A DNA stretch of 64,000 nt from Doris montereyensis (GCA_037039925.1 JAXRKP010000221.1:210001-274000), one strand, 5' to 3'. Positions 14,120 to 24,582 are shown, counted from the first letter of the stretch. The notes: a model not told the origin generated them from the letters alone. Made by a program: numbers and translations.

Positions 14120-14425
14120 CGCATGTTGACAACTGAGTTGAAAGAGCAGCAAACAATGCTTTGAAGCAGCTGGATTTCTCCATCCTGCTGTATCCGTCGT
14201 ATGTTCTGGATCTTGCTCCCTCAGACCATTTCCTTTTCACAAACTGAAAGAATACCTGAAAGGGAACCACTGTATATATATATATCACAATGATGCTGGT
14301 TTTGAAGCCGATGCTTGATTGTGGTGTGGCTAAAAGTTTGCTTTTATTGTTTTTCCTGACCAACTAGTCCGTCATTGGTAGTCTGTGGATCAGAGAGTAT
14401 GTTGAAAAATTAAGTAGCTGAGATT
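14120..14425 (+). pseudogene. Mariner-type transposase C-terminal relic
   Basis: Broken frames contain LYPSYVLDLAPSDHFLF (about 14188-14240), a clear match to the mariner block HPPYSPDLAPSDYHLF with the catalytic Asp region. LKEYLKG-like residues follow, and near 14385-14415 there is SLWIREYVEKL, resembling the EYVEK end of mariner transposases. Stops and frameshifts abolish function. No intact N-terminal DNA-binding part was found upstream. Confidence 0.65.
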
Positions 14426-14478
14426 CTAAGCTTTCTTTTGGTGCATCACTTGTTCAAAAAGTTTTGAAAATAAGAAAG

Positions 14479-15005
14479 TTATGGCGAAACAGGCATTGAC
14501 TGTTCAGCCCAACGTCATGAAATACAACTTGTAATACCGCCACCGTACATCACAACCGCTTTCCCCGAAGTGATGCAAGCGGGTAGAGGTAGAATCTAAT
14601 TTTGCTTGATCTCAGATCATGGAGTCAAACACACACTACACACACACACACAAGCATCATTGAAAGTACTGTCATGTTTATCTTAGTACTCTCACGCTAG
14701 TGACAACAAGACTTCTTTATATAGGAGAATGAGAGTACTGAAGGTTTTGAGGAACGTCTGTTGTCCATTGCTTAGGTCAGTCGATTGCAAAGTGGCATGG
14801 CCATAGGCCCAGATCGCTTTATTCTGACAATAGCTTGACAGGATAAGCATGGCTGGGATTGGGTCCAATTGAGTGGCAAGGCTTCATAGCAGTATCATAT
14901 TTGAGACTAATTCATTTTTTTGTCAGGGGTGTTTCTGTCAATGTTTCTATAACAAGTTGTATTTCATGATGGTAGGCTGAAAAGTCAATGCCTGCTTCAT
15001 CATAA
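14479..15005. repeat. Imperfect inverted repeat, ~62-bp arms
   Basis: The left arm (14479-14541) reads AGTTATGGCGAAACAGGCAT and on through CATGAAATACAACTTGT. The right arm (about 14942-15005) is its inverted match with around eight differences. The centre is about 400 bp. The motif GAARCAGGCATTGACTNTTCAGCC resembles mariner terminal repeats and lies just after the transposase relic. Confidence 0.65.
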
Positions 15006-15011
15006 CTCATA

Positions 15012-15165
15012 CAGTCACATCTCGATAGTCCTGAATTTGATAATCCGGATGTTTCGATAATTCGAACAGATGAGCTGGGACAGATTTTTTCTTCTTTATT
15101 GGTACCCGGTAATCTGGAAATTCAGGATTCCGGATCCTAACACCTAATTTTGGAACAAGTTACCA
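15012..15165 (+). mobile_element. Pogo-like MITE fragment (copy of the 40.5-kb element)
   Basis: It begins ACAGTCACATCTCGATAGTC and continues with GATAATCCGGATGTTTCGA, ATGAGCTGGGACAG, TTTTTTCTTCTTTATTGGTA and a GGTAATCTGGAAATTCAGGA block. The same order of blocks is present in reverse at 40.47-40.67 kb. The 3' end of this copy is degraded or missing. Confidence 0.6.
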
Positions 15166-15359
15166 CAATATAGAGAGTTAAAAAATGCTTCGATAAACCA
15201 AACACTCCACTGTTCGAGATAGTTTAACTAATCCACTAACATTCTATCAAAGCCACCTGACTCGATTTTCCTATCGCCAATTCAGCCATACCATTTTTCT
15301 CGGTCTGTCTGTCTCTCTCTCCTTTCTCTTTTTCATCTTCTTCTGGCATGGTGTAAATT

Positions 15360-15532
15360 GTGTGTAAGGGAGAAACCTGGAGGCACAAGTCAGAGAGGGA
15401 GAAAGAGAGAGTGTATGTTAAGTGTCTTTCCCAAATAATGCAACGTCGGACCTAGCTTTGCTAAGATTCGAACCAGGGACCTCATAATCCCTAGTAACGC
15501 AGCCTAACAACTCGGCCACTGACGCCACATAT
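15360..15532 (-). mobile_element. tRNA-derived SINE, family 2, copy 1
   Basis: The reverse complement starts GCGTCAGTGGCCGAGTTGTT (A-box type, about 15508-15524) and has the B box GGTTCGAATCT (15464-15474), spaced as in a tRNA. The body GTCCGACGTTGCATTATTTG and GGGAAAGACACTTAACATAC follow. The aligned copy at 22.5-22.73 kb shows the family. Confidence 0.75.
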
Positions 15533-16930
15533 ATTATTAATTATTAGATGATGCTCAAACAAAAGAAGCTTCACTTTCTTAGTTCAAGCCCCAAATTTTA
15601 TACCAAGAGCAGGGAACAGCGCTATAGAAATACATGTAGTACTAATACAGTGGTAGGCCTAGATTATATAGTAATGATATGCGACCTTGAACCAAAATTA
15701 TTTTTATTCATGTAGTAGTAGGTACCACAAGTAAAAATTTCAAAGCTGTTAAAGGTCATTTTCAGGTGTTTAATCAAATAATAAATTATACATATATAAG
15801 TATATGTATGTGTGTTCATAAATTGTAAAAACCCAACTTGTAAGGAGGATTATAAATCTAGGTTTAGATGTGCACTGTTGTGAAAACGGACGTCAAAATG
15901 ACCAGTTTTTGTTACAGGAAATCAACCTTTGGTCCCAAACTCGCCAGTCCAGGTGGTCCAAACAAAACGGGCACTTAGATGAAACAGGCATGTAGGTGAA
16001 AGTAGGTCAGGGATAACGATTTGGGGGTAGGCCTATTTCTGTGAAGTTGGGTTTCCCTAGTGACTATCAATTTTCGTCTAGCATTTAAAGCTTCTTATTG
16101 TAAATCATTTCCTGGATAAGTCATTTTTATTTTCAAGATGTAGATCTGTGTGTAGCTGTGTAGATAGAATTCAAGTTGCTGCTATGGCGGCTAAGAGAAA
16201 AAGGACCTGATTCAGTTTTTCCTCATTAACTGGCATAACCCACACTACAATCACATGATTTATTAAATCACGAGACCTATGACTTATGTATTATGCAGAT
16301 TTGGATGAGAAAAACTGGATAAAGAAAAACATCATCCAACGGGATCAATGTGTGAATAAATTAACACGAATCTTTCAACTCCTTCGATTCATAATCCTCA
16401 TGTTAAAATTAAGACAACAGACAGACAAGGATAAAGAATCATAGCCAGATCGTTTGTTTTGGAAAAGTCATCAGCTGTGCGAAAAATGTAATGCGAGAAA
16501 AGGGGACACCTGACACACTGAGGTGGTGAACACACTGAAGTGGTGAAGGCGCGGATGGGTTGACCGACTCATGCTACGATGGGGGCAATAAAACTGTTCA
16601 CACTTTGTCCCTCGATCGCGATGAGCACCCGGTCTAAAGACGCCAGGTGATTGCATGCCACTTATGACATTCAGAAAGAGATGTGGGCGGAGTCCGGAAG
16701 ACTGTTTAATTCTAATTGCCTGATGACAAACTAGTGATCTAATGGGACAAAGGAGGTGTTGTACAGTGGGTGGAGTTATGAAGAGAAGATTGGTCAATGT
16801 TTAGTATATTAGGGCCTACCATGGATAGGTAATGAAGGGTGGTTGCATATTTTGCAATGCATGGCTCATTGTTGATGGGCATAATCCCTATTATATTAGC
16901 GATCGGATTACATGTATGATAAAGACAAAG

Positions 16931-17129
16931 TGTGGGGACTAATATTATATGGGACACAATCAAGAACTGACACCGTGAACTTGATCCTCTCTGTTTCCTG
17001 TGTTTGTTTACTTCTGAGTAGTTGTTCATCCGGTCTACCGACTGGCTCACTTGTATCAACTGAATGCTTAAATAAAGTTGGTTTTATATTCTAAATACTT
17101 TCTGTTGTGTGTCCTTCAAGCTTGCTACA
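16931..17129 (+). repeat. 5' LTR
   Basis: 199 bp, beginning TGTGGGGACTAATATTATAT and ending CTTGCTACA. It contains AATAAAG near 17071, the likely R-region poly(A) signal. Confidence 0.85.
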
Positions 17130-17130
17130 T

Positions 17131-17143
17131 TGGTGACCCCGAT
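17131..17143 (+). other. Primer-binding site, tRNA-Trp type
   Basis: TGGTGACCCCGAT directly follows the 5' LTR. From established knowledge, CsRn1-group Gypsy elements use a site complementary to the 3' end of tRNA-Trp, and this sequence has that form (TGGTGACCCCGA). Confidence 0.6.
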
Positions 17144-17222
17144 AAGAAATATTTACGTTTTAATATCCCTTGATATATACTAAATCTACAATATCAACAA
17201 TTAATTATACTTTAGACTTCGT

Positions 17223-17670
17223 AGCAATCAAGCTCCCAACTTTCTGGACTAGCTGCCCATCAGCCTGAAGCTCAGTTTTCACTTCGTGGAATCAAGTCTG
17301 ATGAGACGAAATGTTATCATGTCGTCTTAGCGTTGGATGCTAACACAGCATCAAGAGCATTATTAGTCATCAGCGACCCACCCGCTGATAACAAGTATGG
17401 AACTATAAAAACCTTCCTAACGTCAGTATTGGCCTCTCGAGATAGAGCGAGCCGGTACTTCTCGATGTTCGAGTTTTAGACGGTCAGAACCGTCCGAACT
17501 CATGGATTCAATGCTGAGTCTACCGGGAAGCCCCAAACCATGCTTCCTTTTCCGACACTTGTTCTTGCGACAACTGCCTGAAAACAGCCAACTCGACTAA
17601 CATCGAGAACTATAGAGTGTTGGCATCAGAAGCCGACAACCTATTTAACTCGCTGAGTGCCGAACCTTAA
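17223..17670 (+). pseudogene. Gypsy Gag fragment
   Basis: Broken frames encode a CsRn1-like Gag. SSQLSGLAAHQPEAQFSLRG starts near 17230 and HVVLALDANTAS follows (about 17310-17345). A stop lies near 17478. Further blocks (SPKPCFLFRHLFLRQLPEN near 17527-17585, then VLASEADNLF near 17620-17650) correspond to the second half of the usual domain. No zinc-finger motif is obvious. Several stops and frame changes make it non-functional. Confidence 0.7.
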
Positions 17671-17894
17671 GTGTATGCAGCCGCAACCACTACTCTCAAG
17701 CGACGTTAGTCATCACCCAGTCATACAGACGACTCTGTGTGCTGGTATCATCGACGTTTTGATTCTAGTGCCAAACGGTGTTTCCATATGTGCAAACATT
17801 TCCACATTTTCCAACACTACAAGAAAAACCAGGGAAACGGGAAGGCGAGTCAACAGTAGTTCTCACTTAATACACCACCAAAGCACACACAGCT

Positions 17895-18490
17895 TTTCAT
17901 CACAGACGACATCTCTAAACGACATTTTCCAGTCGACACTGGCGTCCAGGTTTCTGTCACCCTGCGACGATGATCGACAGAAAATCAGGAAAGAGTTGCC
18001 AATCTTTACAAGCGACCTATGGTGCTCAAGCCTTTCCTCTACGCTTTGGTCGGCGCATTTTTAACTCAAGGCTAATCGTAGCAAACGTCAAATGCCCCCT
18101 TCTCGGAGCAGATTTCCTATGTCAACACAACCTTCTTGTGGACATCTGGGGTCATCGTTTGATCGAAGCGGAATCTTTCCTGTCAATTCCTTGCTCCATC
18201 AGCTCTGTCTCCTCAGATGGTGATCTCGCACTGATACAGCCGGACAGTAACCAGTTCCGAAAGATCCTCAATGCTTTCCGCGGAACTTTAACACCAACCT
18301 TTTCCGCTACTGCGGTAAAACACAGCATCCAACATTATATTACGACTAAAGACCGACCTGTCTTTGCTCGAGTGTGTCGCTTAGCCCCTGAAAAACTGGC
18401 TACAGCAAAAGGAAGTTTCTCGAAATGGAGAAGATGGGTGTCAATTGTCATAAGGAAATCCAACAGACCTTGGGCGTCTCCTCTTTACAT
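17895..18490 (+). pseudogene. Gypsy Pol fragment: aspartic protease and start of RT
   Basis: The protease active site is HFPVDTGVQVSV, with the DTG at 17935-17943, in a frame that breaks soon after. A second frame (17970-18524) gives the rest of the protease (TYGAQAFPLRFGRRIF, then VKCPLLGADFLCQHNLLVDI). The linker is followed by the RT N-terminus: HYITTKDRPVFARVCRLAPE, KWRRWVSIVIRKSNRPWASP. The RT catalytic YIDD region is absent because of a deletion joining this point to the integrase end near 18500. Confidence 0.75.
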
Positions 18491-18498
18491 AGACTCCC

Positions 18499-18705
18499 AT
18501 GCCATCATTCCCGTCTCGTGCTAAATATGTGTACGTGCGCCAAGATGCTTCAAGAAGTTCTCTCCAGAGACCCTATACTGGCCAATACACAGTTTTAACG
18601 CCTGGGGATAAAACATTCCTTGTACAAGTTGTAGACGTCGGCAGTCGTGCCAAACGCATCACTGTAGACCGCCTCAAGCCAGCACATGCAGATCCCTCAC
18701 AATGA
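18499..18705 (+). pseudogene. Gypsy integrase C-terminal fragment
   Basis: The frame reads YVYVRQDASRSSLQRPYTGQ, then YTVLTPGDKTFLVQVV and ITVDRLKPAH. This matches the C-terminal integrase tail of CsRn1-like elements, with the usual Y-x-G-P/Q-Y and DRLKPA signatures. A downstream remnant (LIRPPRRYQ, near 18780-18808) fits the extreme C-terminus. The catalytic DDE core is deleted. Confidence 0.75.
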
Positions 18706-18862
18706 TAATGTTAACACCGGTACCGCACCAAATGACTCAGTCTCAAATCCAGCGATTCAAACGTCACATAGTGGCCACTTAATTCGACCTCCTCGTCGCT
18801 ATCAGTGAGCATCATCACGTTCTACACGCTGTCAGCCTTTTTTGGGGGGTGGGGGGGGGCTG

Positions 18863-19063
18863 TGTGGAGAATAATATTATATGGGACACAATCAAGCACT
18901 TGCACCAGTGAACTTGACCCTCTCTGTTTCCCGTGTTTGTTCACTTCTGAGTAGTCGCTCATCCGGTCTACCGACTGGCTCACTTGTATCAACTGAATGC
19001 TTAAATAAAGTTGGTTTTATTATATTCTAAATGTTTTCTGTTGTGTGTCCTTCGCTTGCTACA
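18863..19063 (+). repeat. 3' LTR with preceding polypurine tract
   Basis: About 201 bp, matching the 5' LTR (TGTGGAGAATAATATTATAT ... CTTGCTACA). A G-rich run at 18842-18859, immediately before it, is the likely polypurine tract. Confidence 0.85.
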
Positions 19064-20966
19064 AAACAATTATTAATCTATTACGGACATACTTTGCGAT
19101 ACTTTAGAGAAAAAGATAACTGCAGTTGCCGTTGAGACCGGGCACTTAAGCGAAAATCTGGGTATTGAAACGGGCATCTAGAGGGACAATTTTTTTGAAA
19201 AAATCGGTTTCACCGAGATTGCAGGCATTTAGGCGCGGGTATTTAGGCTGTCACTACTGTAATACTACAATAGCCTTTTCATGAAGTAGGCCTACATTGT
19301 CTTGAAGTGTTATTGTCAGTGTTTCATTCTTTTTCTACTTGATTAGTCAAATATTGATTATCTCCTGATTGTATGGTAATACTGAAAAAGGGCGTTTGTG
19401 TTACAACACCATAATTTCCCTTATAACACCATGTTGTCACTGGCGGCATAACAAGGCTTTAGTGTATAATACTTCAGACAACGTTCACATGAAAACAACA
19501 AATATACACTTGACCTGAGTCCACATCACATGTACAGTATAAAATGAAGAGAAAATGATAACAAATAAAAAAAAAAAAGTTAAGAAATTTTTAAACCACC
19601 CTACTTTTTTGGGTACCCACGCCATAATCTTGGGTACCGTGGTCTATGACTGAGTTAAGGCGGTCACTTCTGTACTACAAATCCTACTCTTTTTTAGATG
19701 TGAGCGGCTTTTCATTTTAAAACATCACCAAAAGCAATACATACTCTTCAACCGTGAATATCTCAAAATATACACTTTGGGCCTTTTTCGCGAATGCTGC
19801 TTCTTACCTTTCACTCATCTTTCATTCTCTCCGCCTTTTCCGTGTAACATATTTTTTCCTCTTATTAGTAATTATCATGCCTAAGAGGCCGTCTTAAAAC
19901 CTTCAGTCTGGCTAAAAAAAATGTTTCTTTCATCTGGAGGCCAAGGTCTGCTAAACTCAACTCAATGCCATGAAATAAAACAAAAGTTCGAATTCAGATC
20001 GGCAATGCAATTGCCACATTTCTCTGTATTGTAGATCTACATCCTGTTGAGACATTGTAGTCTAAACGATTGATACTGATGATACCTACGGTTTGCATCA
20101 GCATGAGATACTTGCAGAGCAATTGAATTGACGTCATTGAAACATCTTGACCAGATCAAAGGCACCGCCTTAACCGATGCAAATTAAAAACATGTTTTCA
20201 TTCAATGATAAACGACTGATGATGATCTGGATTAAAACTGAATCAGGCCTATCAATAGAAACACAGAAGAGGAATACCATTTTCTAGAAATGTACACTTC
20301 TTCGTTCCTCCTAATCTTTCATAGAACAACCTCCTCCGTCTTGTTTTGAGACTCAGCTCTGGCTCTAGGCCTAAAGGTCTGACTGATATAGTAATAATAA
20401 TCTAGGCTACACACCCCCTCTCTGTGAGACCAGAAAGTTTTAAAAATTAGAATGATAGTTTTGTTTGACATTGAAATAGTCTATTCAGATGATGGAATAG
20501 ACATGATTTTTATTCGGATGATGATGGAGGAGTCTATAGGCTTAGAGTGGACACACATTTTTTATTCAGGTGAAGATTTCCCTCACAACTTTATTGAGTA
20601 CATTCAAATATTTTTGAAGATTATCTTATCCCAGCCTTCCTTTAATTTTTTTAATTTCCTGTTTACAAAATGAAATACATATTCTGTCTAAAAAACCTGA
20701 AGGTACAAAAGGACAAAATCACGGAAATACAATCTTCATATCTTGATACTGCTACAGAATTAGAGTAAAGATTCGGTTGAAAAGAACTCACCCATGCTAC
20801 AAAACAAAACAAAACTCAGGATTTAAGGTGCATGGAAATAGTATTTCTTTTCATAAACCCTTTAAGAATCATATTCTTGCTTTGTGAAATGTTCATGTAA
20901 ATATATTCTTTATCATAGATGTAGTTTAAATTTAATTCTTTGTTTTTTTTTCATATTTTTTTACAG

Positions 20967-21070
20967 GAGAAAGTCGCTCTTGGTGGAGGAATGTGTCTGG
21001 CTATCTTGGCACCTATGTTCTATATCTCGCCAATATCAAGTACTACAAAAATCCGAATGGCGAAGAATGA
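20967..21070 (+). CDS. Terminal exon, probable small mitochondrial membrane protein (COX8-like?)
   Basis: A strong acceptor (T-rich tract, TTTTTTTACAG) at 20966 opens an exon that, read in phase 1 from exon 1, gives GESRSWWRNVSGYLGTYVLY and ends LANIKYYKNPNGEE at the TGA 21068-21070. A single membrane segment followed by a short charged tail with Y-K is the general plan of COX8 and similar respiratory-chain subunits; identity is not established. Another frame (EKVALGGGMCLAILAP, phase 0, stop 21132-21134) is also open and equally COX8-like at its start. If that frame is used, the first exon must join differently. A poly(A) signal follows at 21198. Confidence 0.45.
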
Positions 21071-21197
21071 AATTCAAGAACAATGTGGAGATGTGTGTCG
21101 TGACGTTTTAAGGATTGTGTTGAGCTATTTATGAGTAAATGAGAGACTGGTGCCAGGAAGACAATGTTACAGGAAATTAGCTTTGTACATGCTGAAC

Positions 21198-21203
21198 AAT
21201 AAA
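21198..21203 (+). terminator. Polyadenylation signal AATAAA
   Basis: AATAAA lies about 130 bp after the predicted stop of the small mitochondrial gene, followed by T/G-rich sequence (GTGTGTTTTG) of the kind found at cleavage sites. Confidence 0.5.
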
Positions 21204-22059
21204 ATCAGTGTGTTTTGATTTCAAGATTTACTTGTTCTTTTGTTTTCCATTACTAGTCAACCAAGTGGTAATTTTGATATCCCTCTGAATGTGAATGTTG
21301 TGAATTTTGTTGTAATGTAAGACTTTTTGTCTTTTTATTATTATTTTACTTTTTTATAACAAATATAAATATACCTGTTCCGACCTTTGACAGATGATCA
21401 AAGTTGGAACACAAATCACATATATGTTTATATAGAGTAGAGGGATTTTTTAAAAAGTACAGCGGATGTTGCATAAGTTGATTTTTATCTGTCAATGTTT
21501 TTTGATGGTCCTATCCCCCACACATTTTTTTAGTTAATAAAAAACTGACAAGTAACATGCCTTTCAAGTCGTTTTTTTTTACGGTCCGCAGTCGGTAAAA
21601 TGAATGAAAATACGATTGCACAAGTCGATGTTTCAATTTCAATAGCATCCACGGCCGTGGACTCCACAGCTAGAAAACACAATCAATACAAAAATTAATG
21701 TAGATATACCTGTATTAATGATTATTAACCGCACTTCCACTTGCCCTCACTCTATATCACATTCACAAGATTCAATTAACGCAAGTTAATAAAATCCGCT
21801 CAGATGTTGGCATATGGTTGACCATATGGCCTGTTGTCTGTCTCCTTTCTCCTAGTCAATCTTACCCAGTTGCGACTGTACCGATCAGAGTGAAAGCGGA
21901 CGGGCGAGGGGAGGTGGGTGACGGCCATCATTTACTATAAAATACAATATTATGTCGCTTGGGATCTACATCGTATTGTCAGCATTGAGATGTGACTATT
22001 GTAACTGTAATACATATGATATTGATGTAGTACAACTTGTACTACTTACACTTTGCAGG

Positions 22060-22073
22060 GGGGGGGGGGGGGG
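22060..22073. repeat. Poly-G run
   Basis: A run of about 14 G. Similar G or C homopolymers occur at 7834, 27632, 32278 and 53373. Confidence 0.8.
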
Positions 22074-22240
22074 TAGAAAAAGATGGAGGTGCCAAGGATC
22101 TCTTACTCCACTACTCCACTGGCACCAATATTGTTACATTGTAGTAGATCAAACTCCGCGAAGCATTTGACAAAACAGGCCATTGGTTTAAAAAGCCAAA
22201 GATCTAATCGCATGTGCAGTCTTGATTCTACCACTATTCA

Positions 22241-22347
22241 CTCGGACAAGGAAAATGCAATCTAAACAATAAAATAACACAAAAACAGCTCACTCCGGAC
22301 AAGGAAAATGCAATCTAAACAATAAAATAATACAAAAACAGCAACAC
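22241..22347. repeat. 53-bp tandem duplication
   Basis: GGACAAGGAAAATGCAATCT with AAACAATAAAATAAYACAAA and AACAGC occurs twice, starting at 22244 and 22297, with about one mismatch. Confidence 0.85.
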
Positions 22348-22487
22348 ATGTATGTGGTGAGCACACGTCAGAGTAATAGTAATACCTAAGACAATTACAA
22401 TGAAAATCATGTCAGGGGAGGTAACTGTGCTTATATCGATTTTTTACATGTCGATCTTTTTTTAATAGTATAGAGCCTGAGTTTAAT

Positions 22488-22732
22488 CCCGGTTTCTGTA
22501 GCTTGAAGCAGAACAGGTGATAATAATCACCTCCAGGACGGACGCTAGTCTAATGTAGGATTTTACTCCCACACCAGTGGTTGTTCCATTTACATTTGCA
22601 CTTGGGTCGAATGGGGGAAATGCATGTTCAGTGTCTTTTCCAAGGAACACATCATTGGACTTAGCTTGGCTAGGATTAAAACCCAGATTTTATGATCCCA
22701 AATCCGTTAGCCTAGTCAGACACCACCATGAA
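22488..22732 (-). mobile_element. tRNA-derived SINE, family 2, copy 2
   Basis: The reverse complement has a decayed tRNA-like head (TGTCTGACTAGGCTAACGGA, and B box GGTTTTAATCC). It is followed by CTAGCCAAGCTAAGTCCAAT, CCTTGGAAAAGACACTGAAC and a 3' part with AAGCTACAGAAACCGGGATT. The head and the 'GGRAAAGACACT' block align with the 15.4-kb copy. This copy preserves the longer 3' body. Confidence 0.75.
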
Positions 22733-23336
22733 GAAAAGTACTAGTTGCATTTGTTGTGGAATAGAAACGGAGTACCATGAACTCTTGCACTTGCATGTAA
22801 AAGTAAAAGTAAAAACAAAACTCAATATTTGTCATGCAAGTTTTTAAAACTGTCGGCTACAAATGAAGATCACCACATCCCATTTTTCAGTTTAAATCTA
22901 CTACTAGGCTAGAAGATTGGTGCTTATCCAAGTGATTCCAATTTATGATTGTTCACACAAAAAATGAATGCTTGTAGTTCTGTGTTCGGGATTGGCAGGG
23001 AGTCATTTGTGGCACAATTCAAGACAATGTTCGACATGTACTATGTAGACATTGAATTTTCAAGCTCGAGTTCTACGTTTATATGGTTGTGGGACCAGAA
23101 AGTCTCTCTGGAGTTATAAATGGTACCCGTCCTCTAACAATCACAATTTCGAACATGAAAGTCAACCATGCTTTTTATCCTCCCTCCCTGTAAGTTTGGG
23201 AACAAAGTTAAATTAAAAAATCCCAGTAAAATTCCTGAGATTGAGATCACCTTAGTTGTGGATGTTGGTAAAATCAAATCAAGCCAGTGGTGATAGGGAT
23301 ACTTTAACATGAGGGTTTGTACTTTTACTGTTGCAG

Positions 23337-23377
23337 ATCATCAAGGCACATAGTCATACTACACGACTAATTGAAGG
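23337..23377 (+). other. Orphan exon-like segment (uncertain)
   Basis: A 41-bp segment lies between an excellent acceptor (TTTTACTGTTGCAG) and an excellent donor (AAGG|GTGAGT). In one frame it reads IIKAHSHTTRLIEG. No partner exon was found nearby. Confidence 0.2.
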
Positions 23378-24138
23378 GTGAGTTTTCCTGAGGTCAGGGT
23401 TGCTCTTAAAATACACATTCTTTCTTTCTTACTTATGCGTTATTTTCTTAGGCAGTTCTCTCTTCTTTCAAATTTTTTTTTAGATATACTTCTCTTTAAC
23501 GTTAAATGATCTATTCATCAATCAGTCATTTTCTTCCCTCTTTTCTTCCAATTGAGAAACAACACAACGACAATTGTGTTTTAAAAAATATATAACACAT
23601 TTCATACACATAAGTTAAGTGATTTACCGTTGAAGAAAATTTATTAAGCATTTACCTACAGAGTATGAGAAAAGGAATAAAGTTTATTAAGCAGTCACAT
23701 CAAAATTCAAAGTCAAGAATGTAAAGTGCTCACAATTTACACCATTATCACACCATGAAGTTAAATGAGAAAATAATAACTAACATTCAAGAAACATACA
23801 GAACTGACATATCATCATATTCACATTATTTCAATGACATCAGCAGTTTTAAAATATTTGAAATGTTACAGTAATTTACAGGGGATGATATATATGGAGG
23901 TTGAAAGATGAAAATTAAATTTTAGCTTACTGACGACAGTTCGGCGAATATATTTCTGTAATCTTTACGAGATCCAAAAGCGACGGTTCTTTGAGAACGA
24001 TTTTGCACTTAAAGGATTTTAACATTTAACGTACACTATCAAAAATTTAAAATGGAAACATTTTCAGCTGTCTAATGTAAGTAAAGGTTGATTGATGGTT
24101 AGTGTTGACCTGGTGTCAAATCTATTACAGTGTACTGA

Positions 24139-24342
24139 TTGCCCCAGCAAAAATATCTCAAATTCTTTTGGCGTGGAAGCCTTTATCAGTACACTTGTTA
24201 TAGCAACGGTTTGGCCCAATGCCCTCACTGTTTCACTAAACTTTTAAAATCCATTTATGCATATATACATGGCTGGGGGCACATCAGTACCGGATATCTT
24301 GATGACTTTGCTTTAGGGAGAGCAGAGCCGATTGCTGCTTAA
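24139..24342 (+). pseudogene. DIRS-like reverse transcriptase fragment
   Basis: The frame gives QQKYLKFFWRGSLYQYTCY, SNGLAQCPHCFTKLLKSIYA and GHISTGYLDDFAL. The F-W-K/R-G..Y-x-x-T/C..NGLA..P..FTKL pattern followed by HIS-x-x-Y-x-DD matches DIRS-type RTs; the catalytic block here is YLDD. Only about 65 residues around the active site remain. The frame closes at 24342, in the region that leads into the 112-bp duplication. RNase H is not seen. Confidence 0.7.
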
Positions 24343-24358
24343 CATTGCTGACACGGCA

Positions 24359-24582
24359 GACATTATTGATATGCTTCGGTTTGTAGTGCAATTTCAATCA
24401 ATGTGGATACAATTTCACCGCCTTTAGCGGCGCATCTTTAAACTTTTTAGCAGAGCTTCACGCTTCAGGAGACATTATTGATATGCTTGGGTTTGTAGTG
24501 CAATTTCAATCAATGTGGATACAATTTCACTGCCTTAGCGGCGCCTTTAAACTTTTTAGCAGAGCTTCACGCTTCAGGAGTA
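24359..24582. repeat. 112-bp tandem duplication inside the DIRS relic
   Basis: GACATTATTGATATGCTTSG through CAGAGCTTCACGCTTCAGGA occurs at 24359 and again at 24471, differing by a few bases and small indels. The second copy leads directly into the recombinase frame. Confidence 0.85.

Larger units (their letters stand above)
16931..19063 (+). mobile_element. Gypsy-type LTR retrotransposon, CsRn1-like, internally deleted
   Basis: Two similar LTRs of about 200 bp (TG...CA) flank 1.73 kb carrying pieces of gag, protease, the start of RT and the integrase C-terminus, all on the + strand. A primer-binding site starts just after the 5' LTR. The RT catalytic core, RNase H and integrase core are missing, and the reading frames contain stops. 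Flanking 4-bp sequences AAAG and AAAC may be a diverged target duplication. By eye the LTRs differ by roughly a dozen substitutions and a few small indels, so the insertion is not recent. It lies inside the putative intron of the small mitochondrial gene. Confidence 0.85.
12256..20966 (+). other. Putative 8.7-kb intron carrying several transposon relics
   Basis: This stretch between the two exons contains the LINE C end (13.1-13.9 kb), a mariner relic (14.1-14.4), an inverted-repeat pair (14.48-15.0), a pogo-type piece (15.0), a SINE (15.4) and a deleted Gypsy element (16.9-19.1). A 143-codon frame at 12594-13025 was not recognised. From 19.1 to 20.9 kb only AT-rich sequence with small palindromic debris is seen. 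Confidence 0.4.

Noticed and set aside
15464..15524. A functional tRNA gene at 15.5 kb (-)
   Set aside because: The head is tRNA-like but lacks convincing paired acceptor ends and is fused to a SINE body shared with 22.5 kb.
16480..16690. A LINE- or gene-like frame on the minus strand around 16.5-16.7 kb
   Set aside because: Only a short 17-bp repeat (CACACTGARGTGGTGAA) and no recognisable motif were found.
15880..19260. Further pogo-type terminal fragments near 15.95 kb and 19.13-19.26 kb (GGGCACTTAGATGAAAC, GGCATTTAGGCGCGGG)
   Set aside because: The motifs resemble pogo-like ends, but I could not pair ends or align copies well enough to list them as elements.
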